A stretch of 64,000 nt of DNA from an uncultured Pelagibacteraceae bacterium. Its GTDB lineage: Bacteria > Pseudomonadota > Alphaproteobacteria > Pelagibacterales > Pelagibacteraceae. A model generated the notes under the pieces. The model was given only the letters and a program-made list of their open reading frames with translations, made no database searches and was not told the DNA's origin. A program made the position numbers and the translations under genes. How positions within the stretch are numbered: the stretch's first letter is position 1; each line of letters begins with the position of its first letter. Below are positions 9,772 through 19,689 of this stretch, one piece after another. The stretch is from assembly GCA_902601705.1 (NCBI GenBank), contig CACKNV010000005.1, positions 29,149 to 93,148 on the forward strand. Reading direction: 5' to 3'.

Positions 9772-10479
9772 TTACTTTTTTGTAAAAGTAGTAAGACCTA
9801 TTTTTTTCCCTTCAATTAGAGATGACGAACAGTGAAGTCGAGTTCTATCGAATATTAACATTGACCCTACTTCCCACTCATAAACTAAATCAATTTCTAG
9901 TCCTGAAAGATTATCTATCTTTTCATGCTGTAGATATTTTTTATGATGATCTTGGTTGAATGGTTTCTTTTCATACATATTTAGATGTTCAGAAGATCTG
10001 AGATTTTGACCATAATTAAGATTTTTAATACTAAGTTCATTTTCATCAATGGTAAAATTTGTTGAGTTTCCATAGAATTTGTTTTTAAAAATGACAGTGC
10101 TTCCCTTAGAACTAAGTGGAATTAATGTTTGTTTAAAAATAATTTCATCTAAATTAAATCCAGCATCAACGTGTAAACCTATAGGATTGTAACTTTCCTG
10201 AAAAAGACCTAAAATATCCTCATTATTATCATCCTTTAAATTATCCATTTTAAAATCACCAATTTCATTTCTTACTTTTTCAAAATAAAGACGCTCAAGT
10301 TCTTCATTGAAATTTTTAAGCCATCTTTTTTTAATAACGTTCTGTTTTTTATTGTGGACGGTTGTAGGTAAATTTTTATACAGTTCTAAAAATTTTTCTA
10401 TTTCATTTTTACTAAATAACTTTTTTATGATCTTTGGAGAACCTTCTAAATTTTTAATTTTATCAATATTTTTATGCAT
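9772..10479 (-). CDS. 2OG-Fe(II) oxygenase-like protein (putative)
   Basis: This 235-aa protein lacks a clear close family, but it has the layout of a non-haem iron, 2-oxoglutarate-dependent oxygenase: an HxD pair in GLHVDAGF (His103, Asp105), a distal His216 in DRTRLHCSS preceded by WEVGSMLIFD, and a basic KKIGLTTF segment a few residues further that could bind 2-oxoglutarate. The spacing of about 110 residues between HxD and the distal His is in the family's range. It lies with the glycosyltransferase and methyltransferase genes, so hydroxylation of a sugar or lipid is possible. Metal dependence and substrate are inferred only. Confidence 0.55.
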   Translation of the reverse strand: MHKNIDKIKNLEGSPKIIKKLFSKNEIEKFLELYKNLPTTVHNKKQNVIKKRWLKNFNEELERLYFEKVRNEIGDFKMDNLKDDNNEDILGLFQESYNPIGLHVDAGFNLDEIIFKQTLIPLSSKGSTVIFKNKFYGNSTNFTIDENELSIKNLNYGQNLRSSEHLNMYEKKPFNQDHHKKYLQHEKIDNLSGLEIDLVYEWEVGSMLIFDRTRLHCSSSLIEGKKIGLTTFTKK

Positions 10480-10481
10480 CT

Positions 10482-11273
10482 TTATTCACCCATATTAATT
10501 AAAGTTCCTCTATTTTTAGCTCCACTATAAGAAAGGTAAAAAATGATTACCCCAATTATAAAATATAAAAAAGATATTAAAATAGCTTTAAATACTTGAA
10601 AATAATTTATGATATCATAAATTAATATATTTCTCATCTCCTCAAATATATGAACTAATGGAAGTAATTTTGCTATAATTTGAAGCCAAACTGGAAGTAT
10701 TTCAATTGGATAATAAATACAGCCTAAAGGTGCTAAAAAAAACAGACTTGCCCAAGCAATATTCTCAAAAGATGGTCCAAATCTTACCAGCCCAGCTGTA
10801 ACTAAAAGGCCCAATGTGACACCAAATATGTATAACGTGATTAATAAAAAAATAAGAGGAATACCAATATTAAATATTGAAACACCAAAAAATGGTATTG
10901 CCAATAAAGCAGCCGGTACTAAACCAATTAGAGTTCTTAAAATTGCAGTAAATGTTAGTGCAGTAATTATCTCACTTAGTCTTATCGGAGCTATGAAAAG
11001 ATTCGTAAAATTTCTACTCCAAATTTCTTCAAGAAACATCATATTATAGCTAATACTAGATCGAAAAAGAAAATCATATAATATAGCTGCACTTAAAATA
11101 ATTCCAACTGTGTTTTCGTAAAAAGATGAATTTAATGTAAAGAATTTTGATATAAAGCCCCAAAGAAATATTTGAATTGTAGGCCAGTAAATTAAGTCTA
11201 AAATTCTGGGAAAAGATCCTTTAATTAAATATAAATGTCTTAAACTTAATGCAAATATTTTATTCCAATTCAT
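10482..11273 (-). CDS. ABC-2 type transporter permease
   Basis: An integral membrane protein of 263 aa with about six hydrophobic segments and the ABC-2 layout (N-terminal cytosolic helix with LRHLYLIKGSFPRILDLIYW, a central LRTLIGLVPAALLAIPFFG segment, and a late YPIEILPVWLQIIAKLLPLVH segment). ABC-2 permeases export polysaccharides, lipids or drugs. Its start overlaps the end of the adjacent ATPase gene by 14 bases, so the two form one exporter. Downstream lies the 2OG/methyltransferase/glycosyltransferase trio, which makes export of a modified glycan or lipid plausible; this is inference. Confidence 0.87.
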   Translation of the reverse strand: MNWNKIFALSLRHLYLIKGSFPRILDLIYWPTIQIFLWGFISKFFTLNSSFYENTVGIILSAAILYDFLFRSSISYNMMFLEEIWSRNFTNLFIAPIRLSEIITALTFTAILRTLIGLVPAALLAIPFFGVSIFNIGIPLIFLLITLYIFGVTLGLLVTAGLVRFGPSFENIAWASLFFLAPLGCIYYPIEILPVWLQIIAKLLPLVHIFEEMRNILIYDIINYFQVFKAILISFLYFIIGVIIFYLSYSGAKNRGTLINMGE

Positions 11274-11994
11274 TTTTACTCCTAGCGATCTTTAAAAATG
11301 TATCTTCCAAATTTTCTCTTCCATGTTTTTTTATTAGTTGATCGCAAGTTCCTCTATCAACGATTTGCCCATGTTTCATCATTATTATTTCATCACATAA
11401 TCTCTCAACCTCTTTCATGTTATGTGAAGCTAATAAAATCGTCAGCTCATTTTTTTTTTTATACTTTTCAATATATTCTCTTACAAAATCTCCAATATCC
11501 GGATCTAAACTGGCAGTAGGCTCGTCTAAAAAAAGTAATTTAGGTTTATTTATTAATGACTTAGCTAAAGCTACACGATTTTTTTGACCTGAAGATAGTT
11601 CTCCTGTTTTTTTGTTTAAAAATTTTTGTAAATTTAAATCTTCGATCATTTCACTTGTTCTTTGTTTAATTTCTTTTACACCATATAATCTTGCGTATAC
11701 TTCTAAATTTTGTTTGACGGTTAATTTCTTTGGTAACTCTATATAAGGAGAAGCAAAGTTCATTAAACTCAATAGTTCAATTCTATTTTTAGGAGCAAGG
11801 ACAATACCATTTATAAAAATTTGCCCAGTAGTAGGCGTAATTAATCCCAGCATCATTCCTATTGTAGTTGTTTTTCCACACCCATTAGGACCTAGAAGAC
11901 CCATAACTTTATTTTTTTCAATTTCAAAGCTAATGTTATTCACTGCTATTAATGAATTAAATTTTTTTGATATATTTTTTACTTTTAGTTTCAT
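11260..11994 (-). CDS. ABC transporter ATP-binding protein
   Basis: The 244-aa ATPase energises the co-transcribed ABC-2 permease. Walker A GPNGCGKTT (about residues 35-43), a Q-loop, the signature ELSSGQKNR and Walker B LLFLDEPTASLDP are intact, with the switch histidine in LLASHNM. It belongs to the CcmA/NatA-like group used by ABC-2 exporters. Its ATG overlaps the tsaC stop (TAATG), and its 3' end overlaps the permease by 14 bases, so tsaC-ATPase-permease are translationally coupled. The transported substrate is unknown. Confidence 0.93.
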   Translation of the reverse strand: MKLKVKNISKKFNSLIAVNNISFEIEKNKVMGLLGPNGCGKTTTIGMMLGLITPTTGQIFINGIVLAPKNRIELLSLMNFASPYIELPKKLTVKQNLEVYARLYGVKEIKQRTSEMIEDLNLQKFLNKKTGELSSGQKNRVALAKSLINKPKLLFLDEPTASLDPDIGDFVREYIEKYKKKNELTILLASHNMKEVERLCDEIIMMKHGQIVDRGTCDQLIKKHGRENLEDTFLKIARSKNELE

Positions 11995-12950
11995 TAATTT
12001 TTTGAGGCTCTTTTTATTCTATCGTTTATTGCTATTCCAGAACCTTTATTAGGAATTCTTGTTATTTGTATCTTCCGGTATCCCTTCATCTTAATTGCTC
12101 TTAAAAGTCTATATAAATTTGATGCCGCTTCTCTTAAATTTGATTTCTCACTTAAGCTATAGAAATTTTTATTATTTTTATATTTTTTTCCAAGATATAT
12201 AAATGCACTTTTTTTATCATGCTTTGTTTGATTTATTAAAACGGGAATGCCAGGAGAGTAATGTTTTCTCATCATTCCCGGAGATCTTATTCGTTTTGAT
12301 TTAGAACTTTTTAATAATTTTGATTTTAAAATTTTTTTGATTGCATTACTATCTATTATTCCAGGTCTTAAAATTTGAGGAAAATTGGTTAAATCAATCA
12401 CAGTAGACTCTATTCCAATTCTAGATTTGCCTCCGTCAATAACTAACTTTACCTTTTTTTTAAATTCATCGACTACATCTAAAGCACAAACAGGACTTAC
12501 ATTAGAAGATTTATTTGCACTTGGCATCGCTAAAGGAAAATTAATTTTTTTTAAGATAGTTCTTATAATTTTATGTTTTGGAAATCTTACGGCTACTGTC
12601 TTTAATTTTGCCGACGCAAGCGGATTAATTTTGGAATTAATTCTTTTTTTTAAAATAAAAGTAATTGGGCCAGGACAAAATTTTTTATATAATTTTAAAA
12701 AATTTTTGTTAATCTCAACATCTTTTAAAGCTTTGCCAAGATTATAATAATGTATTATTAAAGGATTCGATTTTGGCCTACCTTTTAATTCAAATATTTT
12801 TTTAACTGAGCTTCTGCTATAAGCATTTCCACCTAAACCATAAACAGTTTCAGTCGGTAATCCAGCAATATTACCATTGTTCAAATACTTAATAGTTTTA
12901 CTCAGACTCTTCTTATTAAAAGCAAATATATTTGAATAGTTATTTTTCAT
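11994..12950 (-). CDS. tsaC: L-threonylcarbamoyladenylate synthase (Sua5/TsaC type)
   Basis: Makes threonylcarbamoyl-AMP from threonine, bicarbonate and ATP, the first step of the t6A37 modification of ANN-decoding tRNAs. The YrdC domain shows IAGLPTETVYGLGGNA and KGRPKSNPLI motifs near the N-terminus, a PSANKSSNVSPV segment and a GIESTVIDLT segment. At 318 aa it also has a C-terminal domain like Sua5, which distinguishes it from the short TsaC. It is divergent from xseB with only 21 bases between the starts, so both promoters must overlap neighbouring coding DNA or lie within that gap. Confidence 0.94.
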   Translation of the reverse strand: MKNNYSNIFAFNKKSLSKTIKYLNNGNIAGLPTETVYGLGGNAYSRSSVKKIFELKGRPKSNPLIIHYYNLGKALKDVEINKNFLKLYKKFCPGPITFILKKRINSKINPLASAKLKTVAVRFPKHKIIRTILKKINFPLAMPSANKSSNVSPVCALDVVDEFKKKVKLVIDGGKSRIGIESTVIDLTNFPQILRPGIIDSNAIKKILKSKLLKSSKSKRIRSPGMMRKHYSPGIPVLINQTKHDKKSAFIYLGKKYKNNKNFYSLSEKSNLREAASNLYRLLRAIKMKGYRKIQITRIPNKGSGIAINDRIKRASKN

Positions 12951-12971
12951 AATGTAAAAATGTTTAATTAG

Positions 12972-13184
12972 ATGAAAAATGAAAATATTCCAGCTGATAT
13001 TAAAAGTAAATCATTAAAAGAGGCTAGTGATGAAATTGATACTATTTTGACCAAACTAGAGAATCAAGAAACTAATTTAGATAACTCATTAGGTGAATAT
13101 AATAGGTTAATTCAACTAAATAAACATATGGACAATTTATTTAAAGAAAAGTTAAAAGAAATTTCCAATAAAAATAAAGAATGA
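12972..13184 (+). CDS. xseB: exodeoxyribonuclease VII small subunit
   Basis: Small subunit of ExoVII, a single-strand-specific exonuclease. The 70-aa protein is a charged two-helix polypeptide with the family pattern of LKEASDEIDTILTKLENQETNLDNSL followed by a second amphipathic helix. Its stop overlaps the ispA start by 4 bases, and xseB-ispA-dxs is the classic proteobacterial operon order, which supports the call despite the short length. The catalytic large subunit, xseA, is not in this window. Confidence 0.93.
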   Translation: MKNENIPADIKSKSLKEASDEIDTILTKLENQETNLDNSLGEYNRLIQLNKHMDNLFKEKLKEISNKNKE

Positions 13185-14056
13185 TAAAAAAAAAATTATC
13201 GAAAAATGCAAAAAAAGTTGATCAATTTTTAATTAATTTTATAAAAAAACAAAATTATTCTTTACTAGTTAAACCTATGAAATACGGTGTTATATCTGGG
13301 GGAAAAAAAATTAGATCAACTATTATTTTTGATACTGGCAAAATATTTAATATTAGAGAAAAAAGTCTTGTAAATATTTGTGCTGCAGTCGAATGCATTC
13401 ATTCATATTCATTGATACACGATGATTTACCTTGCATGGATAATGACACGATAAGAAGAGGTAAACCATCAACACACATTAAATTTGGAGAAGCATCAGC
13501 CGTATTGGCTGGAAGTTCTTTATTGACATTAGCTTTCGAGATTATAGCAGATAAAAAATATTTAATTAATTCAGAGATTAAAAATGAAATTATAAAATCA
13601 TTAGCAAGTTGCTCTGGACACACCGGTATAGCTGGTGGACAAGAGTTAGATTTGAAATTTGAAAATAAAAAAAAAAAATTAAAACAAATTATAGATATGC
13701 AAAAGAAAAAAACAGGGAAACTATTTAACTTTTGTTTATTTGCAGTAGCAGCGATTGCAAAAAAAAATTATAAAGAAAAAAAATTTTTAAGTAATTTAGG
13801 AGAGGAGATTGGGTTATTATTTCAATTTGCTGATGATTTTTTGGACAATAAAGGTTCAAGAAAATTAATTGGAAAACCAGTCAAAAAAGACAAAAAAAAA
13901 GGTAAATCAACTCTTTTAAACTTGATGGGTGAGAATAAAGCTTACTTGTATGCCAATAATTTGAAGAAAAAAATATTGCGAAAATTAAAAAAACATGGAA
14001 AAAAAGCAAAAGATTTAACTAATACAATTGAGTTTATTTTAGAAAGAAAATTTTAA
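13181..14056 (+). CDS. ispA: farnesyl / geranyl diphosphate synthase (polyprenyl synthetase)
   Basis: Condenses isopentenyl diphosphate with allylic diphosphates to give C10-C15 (possibly C20) prenyl diphosphates for quinones, undecaprenyl phosphate and retinal precursors. The first aspartate-rich motif is [10 protein letters not shown] near residue 85, and the second is FQFADDFLD near residue 224; GGKKIRS near the N-terminus binds IPP. The length (291 aa) is normal for IspA, and the position between xseB and dxs supports it. Product chain length cannot be fixed from sequence. Confidence 0.95.
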   Translation: MIKKKLSKNAKKVDQFLINFIKKQNYSLLVKPMKYGVISGGKKIRSTIIFDTGKIFNIREKSLVNICAAVECIHSYSLIHDDLPCMDNDTIRRGKPSTHIKFGEASAVLAGSSLLTLAFEIIADKKYLINSEIKNEIIKSLASCSGHTGIAGGQELDLKFENKKKKLKQIIDMQKKKTGKLFNFCLFAVAAIAKKNYKEKKFLSNLGEEIGLLFQFADDFLDNKGSRKLIGKPVKKDKKKGKSTLLNLMGENKAYLYANNLKKKILRKLKKHGKKAKDLTNTIEFILERKF

Positions 14057-15975
14057 TGGGTAGACTTATAAAACAAATTAACTTTCCTGCTGATTTAAGA
14101 AAATTTAAAAAAAATGATCTTAAACAAATTTCAGATGAACTTAGAGAGGAGTTAATTGATGTAGTTTCTGAAACAGGAGGACACCTTGGAGCAGGATTAG
14201 GCGTGGTCGAGCTGACAATAGCGTTACATTATGTTTTTGACACCCCTAAAGATAAATTAGTTTGGGACGTAAGTCATCAATGCTATCCGCATAAAATTAT
14301 AACTGGACGAAGAGATAGAATAAAAACACTTAGAAAGGGTGGAGGCTTATCAGGATTTACGAAAAGAGCTGAAAGTGAGTATGATCCTTTCGGAGCTGCT
14401 CATAGCTCAACCTCTATTTCCTCAACACTTGGAATGGCGGTAGCAAAAAAATTATCTAATAATACTAATAATGTAATTGCGGTTATAGGCGACGGAGCGA
14501 TGAGTGCTGGTATGGCCTATGAAGCCATGAATAATGCAGGCGCATTAAGATCTAACTTGATTGTAATTTTGAATGACAACGACATGTCTATTGCAAGGCC
14601 AGTTGGCGCTATGAGTAAATATTTAGCAAAACTATTATCCGGAAAATTATATTTTAGTTTTAGAGAAACTTTAAAAATGGTTATTTCTTCTTTTTCAAAA
14701 AGGTTTAGTCAAAAAGCTGGTAGAGCGGAGGATTTACTTAGAAACATTGTTACTGGCGGAACATTATTTAGTGAGCTAGGTTTTTACTATGTAGGCCCAA
14801 TAGATGGACATGATGTTGAAAACTTGGTTCAAATTTTTGAAAATGTAAAAAATTCTAGTCACCAAGGACCAGTACTTATTCACGTTAGAACTCAAAAGGG
14901 TAAAGGATATAAACCTGCAGAAGACTCAGGGGATAAGTACCATGGTGTATCAAAATTTAATGTATCAACGGGAGAACAAGCAAAATCAAAATCAAATATT
15001 CCGTCGTACACAAAAGTTTTTGCCGAAACTCTAATTAAACATGCGGAGCAAGATACAAAAATTATTGGTATTACTGGAGCTATGCCTTCGGGCACAGGTT
15101 TAAATTTATTTGAAAAGAAATTCCCAGAGCGAACTTTTGATGTAGGAATAGCCGAACAGCATGCAGTAACTTTTGCAGCTGGATTAGCAACTGAAGGATA
15201 TAAACCTTATGCAGCAATTTACTCAACTTTTCTACAAAGAGCCTATGATCAAGTTGTTCATGATGTTGCCTTGCAATCACTCCCAGTTAGGTTTGCGATC
15301 GATCGTGCAGGACTAGTTGGAGCAGATGGACCGACACACGCAGGATCTTTTGATATTACCTACCTTTCGACTTTACCAAATTTTGTTGTAATGGCTGCCA
15401 GCGATGAGTCAGAATTGGTAAAAATGATTAATACTTCAGTTAATATAAATGATCGCCCATCTGCTTTCAGATATCCTAGAGGAAATGGAATTGGAATTGA
15501 GCTGCCTTCAATTAAAGAGACACTTGAAATTGGAAAAGGAAGAATAATTAAAGAGGGAAAAAAAGTAGCTTTAATAAATTTTGGAACACGTTTGGAAGAA
15601 TGTGTAAAAGCTTCGGAAAAAGTTTTTAAGAAAGGAATTGAATGTACAATTATTGATGCGAGATTTGCAAAACCATTAGATGAAAAACTAATTATAGAAG
15701 TAGCTACTAATCATGAAGTATTAATAACAATTGAAGAGGGGTCCGTAGGTGGTTTTGGATCTCACGTAATGCAGTTCTTATCAGACAGAGGTGTTTTTGA
15801 TAGAGGTTTAAAATTTAGATCTATGATTTTACCAGATATTTTTATTGATCAAGATACACCAGAGAAAATGTATGCAACTGCAGGATTGGATAGTTCATCT
15901 ATAGTTAACAAAATTGAAGAGACATTAAATTCGAATATTATTTTAGCTAAAAATAGAAATAAGATTTCTAATTAA
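14056..15975 (+). CDS. dxs: 1-deoxy-D-xylulose-5-phosphate synthase
   Basis: First enzyme of the methylerythritol phosphate (MEP) pathway, condensing pyruvate and glyceraldehyde-3-phosphate with thiamine diphosphate. The GDGAMSAG stretch of the thiamine-diphosphate motif is at residues 145-152, with HSSTSIS just before it (116-122), and a transketolase-type pyrimidine domain has [17 protein letters not shown]. The 639-aa length is normal. The gene overlaps ispA (TAATG) and shares a TTAA stop overlap with the convergent aroC at 15972-15975. MEP-pathway use fits SAR11, and the isoprenoids made here also feed retinal synthesis. Confidence 0.97.
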   Translation: MGRLIKQINFPADLRKFKKNDLKQISDELREELIDVVSETGGHLGAGLGVVELTIALHYVFDTPKDKLVWDVSHQCYPHKIITGRRDRIKTLRKGGGLSGFTKRAESEYDPFGAAHSSTSISSTLGMAVAKKLSNNTNNVIAVIGDGAMSAGMAYEAMNNAGALRSNLIVILNDNDMSIARPVGAMSKYLAKLLSGKLYFSFRETLKMVISSFSKRFSQKAGRAEDLLRNIVTGGTLFSELGFYYVGPIDGHDVENLVQIFENVKNSSHQGPVLIHVRTQKGKGYKPAEDSGDKYHGVSKFNVSTGEQAKSKSNIPSYTKVFAETLIKHAEQDTKIIGITGAMPSGTGLNLFEKKFPERTFDVGIAEQHAVTFAAGLATEGYKPYAAIYSTFLQRAYDQVVHDVALQSLPVRFAIDRAGLVGADGPTHAGSFDITYLSTLPNFVVMAASDESELVKMINTSVNINDRPSAFRYPRGNGIGIELPSIKETLEIGKGRIIKEGKKVALINFGTRLEECVKASEKVFKKGIECTIIDARFAKPLDEKLIIEVATNHEVLITIEEGSVGGFGSHVMQFLSDRGVFDRGLKFRSMILPDIFIDQDTPEKMYATAGLDSSSIVNKIEETLNSNIILAKNRNKISN

Positions 15976-17054
15976 CCACACTGTGCTTTATGCATTAATA
16001 AATGATCAAGCAAAACACAGTTGATCATTGCCTCACCAATAGGTACGGCTCTAATTCCTACACATGGATCATGACGTCCTCTAACGGAAATATTTGTGTT
16101 CTTACCTTTTTTATCTATAGTTTCTCGTTTAGTTAAAATAGATGAAGTTGGTTTCACTGCAAAAGATGCAACAATATCTTGACCAGATGAAATTCCTCCA
16201 AGAATTCCTCCAGCATGATTAGTTTTAAATTTTACTTTTCCTGAATTTTTTCTTATTTCGTCAGAGTTTTCTTCACCGCTTAAAAAAGCTGCGTTCATGC
16301 CTGATCCAATATTTACACCTTTTACTGCATTGATGCTCATTAATGCAGCTGAAATATCAGTATCAAGTTTTGAATAGATGGGTGCTCCCAAACCAACTGG
16401 GATCCCAGTAGCCCTTAATTCAATTATTGCACCACATGACGATCCTGCTTTTCTTACTGCTAAAAGATATTTTTCCCATAATTTAACAGATTTTTTATCT
16501 GGACAGAAAAAAGGATTCTTTCTTATCTCCGCGTTATTCCAATTAGATCTGTCACACGACATTAAACCTAATTGTGTCACAGCACCTATAACGTTAAATT
16601 TTTTACCTAAAATTTTCTTAAGTACAACTCGAGCCACAGCGCCCGCCGCAACCCTACTAGCTGTTTCTCTAGCTGATTGGCGACCGCCACCTCTAAAATC
16701 TCGAATACCGTATTTTTTAAAGTAAGTATAATCAGCATGCCCAGGTCTGAATTTATTCTTGATAGTTTCATAGTCTCTAGATTTCTTATCCTCATTGTAA
16801 ATGATAATTGAAATGGGTGTACCTGTTGTTTTACCCTCAAAGACACCAGACAGGATAATTGCTTTGTCCGGTTCTTTCCTTTGAGTAGTAAATTTAGACT
16901 GCCCAGGTCTTCTTCTATCCATATCAGACTGAATATCTTTTTCAGTTAGTGGAATATTTGGAGGACAGCCATCAATCACACAGCCTATGGCTGGGCCGTG
17001 AGACTCTCCCCAAGTTGTAAACCGGAATATTTTTCCAAAAGTATTAAAAGACAT
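15972..17054 (-). CDS. aroC: chorismate synthase
   Basis: Converts 5-enolpyruvylshikimate-3-phosphate to chorismate, using reduced FMN. Family signatures are the N-terminal [18 protein letters not shown], the [19 protein letters not shown] stretch near 130-150 and the [19 protein letters not shown] block near the C-terminus. The length is normal (360 aa). It is convergent with dxs through a shared TTAA and divergent from pdxH with a 34-base gap. No FMN-binding residue looks altered. Confidence 0.97.
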   Translation of the reverse strand: MSFNTFGKIFRFTTWGESHGPAIGCVIDGCPPNIPLTEKDIQSDMDRRRPGQSKFTTQRKEPDKAIILSGVFEGKTTGTPISIIIYNEDKKSRDYETIKNKFRPGHADYTYFKKYGIRDFRGGGRQSARETASRVAAGAVARVVLKKILGKKFNVIGAVTQLGLMSCDRSNWNNAEIRKNPFFCPDKKSVKLWEKYLLAVRKAGSSCGAIIELRATGIPVGLGAPIYSKLDTDISAALMSINAVKGVNIGSGMNAAFLSGEENSDEIRKNSGKVKFKTNHAGGILGGISSGQDIVASFAVKPTSSILTKRETIDKKGKNTNISVRGRHDPCVGIRAVPIGEAMINCVLLDHLLMHKAQCG

Positions 17055-17088
17055 AAGTAAATAATGTATAGTTTATTTTAGTAAATAT

Positions 17089-17721
17089 ATGAATCAAAAA
17101 AATGGCAAAAATTCTCTTGGTATAGACAGTTGTTTTGAAGATTTGGATAATCCAATAGAATTGTTTAAAAAATGGTTTGCTAAGGCTGAGAAGACAGAAA
17201 TTAACGATCCAAATGCGGTAGCAGTTGCCACCTCTAATAAAAATAATCAGCCTAATGTTAGAATGGTCTTATTAAAAGGATTGAGTGAGAAAGGCTTTGT
17301 TTTTTATACTAATTTTAATAGTAAAAAAGGAAGTGAGCTAAAGGAAAATAGAAAGGCATCAATGTGCTTTCATTGGAAAAGTTTAAGACGTCAGGTCAGA
17401 GTAATCGGGAGCGTTGAAGAAGTTTCAAAAAAAGAAGCTGATAATTATTATAATTCAAGACCATATAAAAATAGAATCGGCGCTTGGGCATCTTCACAAT
17501 CACAAACATTAGATGAAAGAAATATTTTTTTAGAAAAGATAAAAGAATTTGAAAAAAAATATCCTGATGAAAATAATGTTCCGAGACCTCCGCATTGGTC
17601 CGGATGGAGAGTTATGCCAGATGAAATTGAATTTTGGGTTGATGGAGAAGGAAGAATTCATGAGCGATTAAATTATAAAATTAAAAACGGAAAGTGGGAA
17701 AAAGAACTTCTTTATCCTTAA
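17089..17721 (+). CDS. pdxH: pyridoxamine 5'-phosphate oxidase
   Basis: FMN enzyme that oxidises pyridoxine- or pyridoxamine-5'-phosphate to pyridoxal-5'-phosphate. The family's flavin-binding stretch (residues about 60-90) includes RMVLLKG and FYTNFNSKKG, and the C-terminal PPHWSGWRVMPDEIEFWVDG signature (about 163-182) is complete. The length of 210 aa is normal. It is transcribed alone, divergent from aroC by 34 bases, and its TAA shares TTAA with the convergent ispB stop at 17718-17721. No separate terminator is possible between the two. Confidence 0.95.
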   Translation: MNQKNGKNSLGIDSCFEDLDNPIELFKKWFAKAEKTEINDPNAVAVATSNKNNQPNVRMVLLKGLSEKGFVFYTNFNSKKGSELKENRKASMCFHWKSLRRQVRVIGSVEEVSKKEADNYYNSRPYKNRIGAWASSQSQTLDERNIFLEKIKEFEKKYPDENNVPRPPHWSGWRVMPDEIEFWVDGEGRIHERLNYKIKNGKWEKELLYP

Positions 17722-18731
17722 AAAGATCTATTCAAACTAAAGCTAGTTAAATTTTGCAGGACTCTTTTATCTTCACTATCTGAAAATATTGCTAAAGCAT
17801 CAAAAGAAACATTAACAAAATACTCTGCCTTTTTTAAACTTGTCTCAACTGCTTTATATTTTAAAATTAAAGCCAACGTTTCACTAAAATCTTCTTCAGT
17901 TCTTTTATCTTTCTTCATTATTTCCATTAAAAATTCTTTTTCTTCCTCATTACCTTTTTGAAAAATTGTGATAAGAGGTAAAGTTACTTTACCTTCATAA
18001 AAATCTTTTCCAATTTCTTTACCAAAAAATTTTTCTTTAGCGTAATAATCGAGTGCATCATCAGCTATCTGAAAGGCAAGACCTAAATTTTTTCCATACG
18101 ACTCTAACGCTTTTTTTTCTTTTTCACTGCTTCCAGAAATACAAGCACCTGTTTTTGTTGCCGCAGCAAAAAGTGCTGCAGTTTTCAAACTAATGATATC
18201 TATATATGTTTCCTCTAAAAGATCTGCTTCACCTTTATGTTGTAGTTGTAGCACTTCTCCTTGGGCTATTTTTGCGGAGGTTGATGACAGAAGTTGTAGC
18301 ACTTCAAGATCACCATCTTGCACCATAATTTCAAAACATCTACTTAAAAGATAATCTCCAACTAAAATTGATGATTGATTACCCCATATAGAATTAGTTG
18401 TTTTAACTCCTCTTCTTAATGAACTTTCATCGATTACATCATCATGTAGTAATGTTGCTGAGTGAATTAACTCTACACATGCTGCAAGATTAATATCTCT
18501 GATTTCTTCTTTGTACCCTGTTAATTTAGCAGATTGTAAAGTCAACAATGCCCTTAATCTTTTACCACCCGATTTCAAATGATGTTCACTCATCTTCTTA
18601 ATTAAATCAACATTACTTTTAAGTTTTTGCTCTATTAAGTTTTCAACTTTTTGTAATTTTGCTCCAAGCATATTTTTAAGATCGAGATATGCTGAGTTAG
18701 CAGATTTTTTTAGTGGTATTACTGATCCCAT
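17718..18731 (-). CDS. ispB: polyprenyl (octaprenyl-type) diphosphate synthase
   Basis: Makes the long isoprenoid side chain of ubiquinone, using farnesyl diphosphate and IPP. Both aspartate-rich motifs are present: HDDVIDES near residue 97 (DDxxD-like) and FQIADDALDYY near 214. GGKRLRALL near the N-terminus is the IPP site. Small residues upstream of the first motif, LIHSATLLHDD, favour long-chain products, so I prefer IspB over a second IspA. The chain length (C40-C50) is not fixed by sequence. It shares a TTAA stop with pdxH. Confidence 0.9.
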   Translation of the reverse strand: MGSVIPLKKSANSAYLDLKNMLGAKLQKVENLIEQKLKSNVDLIKKMSEHHLKSGGKRLRALLTLQSAKLTGYKEEIRDINLAACVELIHSATLLHDDVIDESSLRRGVKTTNSIWGNQSSILVGDYLLSRCFEIMVQDGDLEVLQLLSSTSAKIAQGEVLQLQHKGEADLLEETYIDIISLKTAALFAAATKTGACISGSSEKEKKALESYGKNLGLAFQIADDALDYYAKEKFFGKEIGKDFYEGKVTLPLITIFQKGNEEEKEFLMEIMKKDKRTEEDFSETLALILKYKAVETSLKKAEYFVNVSFDALAIFSDSEDKRVLQNLTSFSLNRSF

Positions 18732-18876
18732 AGACTTTACTTACAATTGATTTTATTAATAATAAAATTTTAAATAGTAACGTGGTGACGCACCTATAAT
18801 TCAACTATAAGTAGCGTAATTTAATATTAAAATTTAATTTTTTGCTGTTATAAGAATAATAACAATCATCTAAATT
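18732..18876. promoter_or_regulatory. divergent intergenic region ispB / S49 peptidase
   Basis: A 145-base spacer between two divergent starts. It holds a short GGTG/CACC hairpin, a TATAAT-like box near 18795 on the plus strand, and a small perfect inverted repeat TGTTAT/ATAACA (18846-18851 and 18859-18864, 7-base loop) just upstream of the peptidase start. No ribosome-binding site is obvious. No tRNA or longer ORF is visible. Confidence 0.35.
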
Positions 18877-19689
18877 ATGTTTTCAATATTTAAAAAGAAA
18901 AAAATTGTTCCACACGTAAGGCTTACCGGGGTTATTGGTTCAGCCGGAAGATTCAACAAAGGGATAGATCTGGCTGGTCAAAGAGAAATACTTAAAAAAG
19001 CATTCTCATTAAAAAAGATTACTCATGTTGCTATATCGATTAATTCTCCTGGAGGGTCCCCAGTGCAATCACATTTAATTTATAGCTACATCAGACAATT
19101 AGCAGAAAAAAATAAAGTCAAAGTGATTATATTTGCAGAAGATGTTGCTGCATCAGGTGGTTATTTAATTTCATGTGCTGGTGACGAAATTTATGCGAAT
19201 TCAAGTTCGATTATTGGATCAATCGGGGTTATTTCTGCATCATTTGGATTTAAAGATTTGATAAAAAAAATTGGAGTTGAGAGAAGAGTTTATACTGCTG
19301 GAAAAAATAAAAGCACTCTAGACCCATTTGTAGATGAGAAAGAGGAAGATGTTAAAAGACTTAAGAATATTCAATTAGAATTGCATGCTGATTTCATTAA
19401 AGTTGTTGAAACAAGCAGAGGCTCTAAACTTAAAGATCCTGAAAAAAATAATATTTTTACAGGAGAATTTTGGACGGGTAAAACTTCATTAAATCTCGGA
19501 TTAATTGATGGAATTGGAAACGCTGATCAAATTTTAAAAGAAAAATTTGGTGACAAAGTAATTATTAAAAACTTTGAAAAACCAAAAGGATTTATTGCAA
19601 GAAAACTATCTTCCTCAATGCAGGATCCCGTTGATAGACTAGCTAGTATTATTGAGGAAAAATCGATGTGGCAAAAATTTGGTTTATAA
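18877..19689 (+). CDS. S49-family signal-peptide peptidase-like serine protease (SppA/SohB type)
   Basis: Serine/lysine-dyad peptidase thought to degrade cleaved signal peptides. The SINSPGGS loop (about 54-61), the nucleophile Ser93 in VAASGGYL and a candidate general-base Lys in AGKNKSTLDPF (about 145) match the short, single-domain S49 group. At 270 aa it is about half the length of E. coli SppA and has no clear transmembrane anchor: the N-terminus (MFSIFKKKKI) is short and basic. It lies upstream of glyQ with no gap, so it may share a transcript with glyQ-glyS-ppdK. Cellular location is uncertain. Confidence 0.85.
   Translation: MFSIFKKKKIVPHVRLTGVIGSAGRFNKGIDLAGQREILKKAFSLKKITHVAISINSPGGSPVQSHLIYSYIRQLAEKNKVKVIIFAEDVAASGGYLISCAGDEIYANSSSIIGSIGVISASFGFKDLIKKIGVERRVYTAGKNKSTLDPFVDEKEEDVKRLKNIQLELHADFIKVVETSRGSKLKDPEKNNIFTGEFWTGKTSLNLGLIDGIGNADQILKEKFGDKVIIKNFEKPKGFIARKLSSSMQDPVDRLASIIEEKSMWQKFGL

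Noticed and set aside
7936..10479. An integrative element at tRNA-Arg
   Set aside because: No integrase and no duplicated tRNA end were seen; only the gene content and position hint at insertion.
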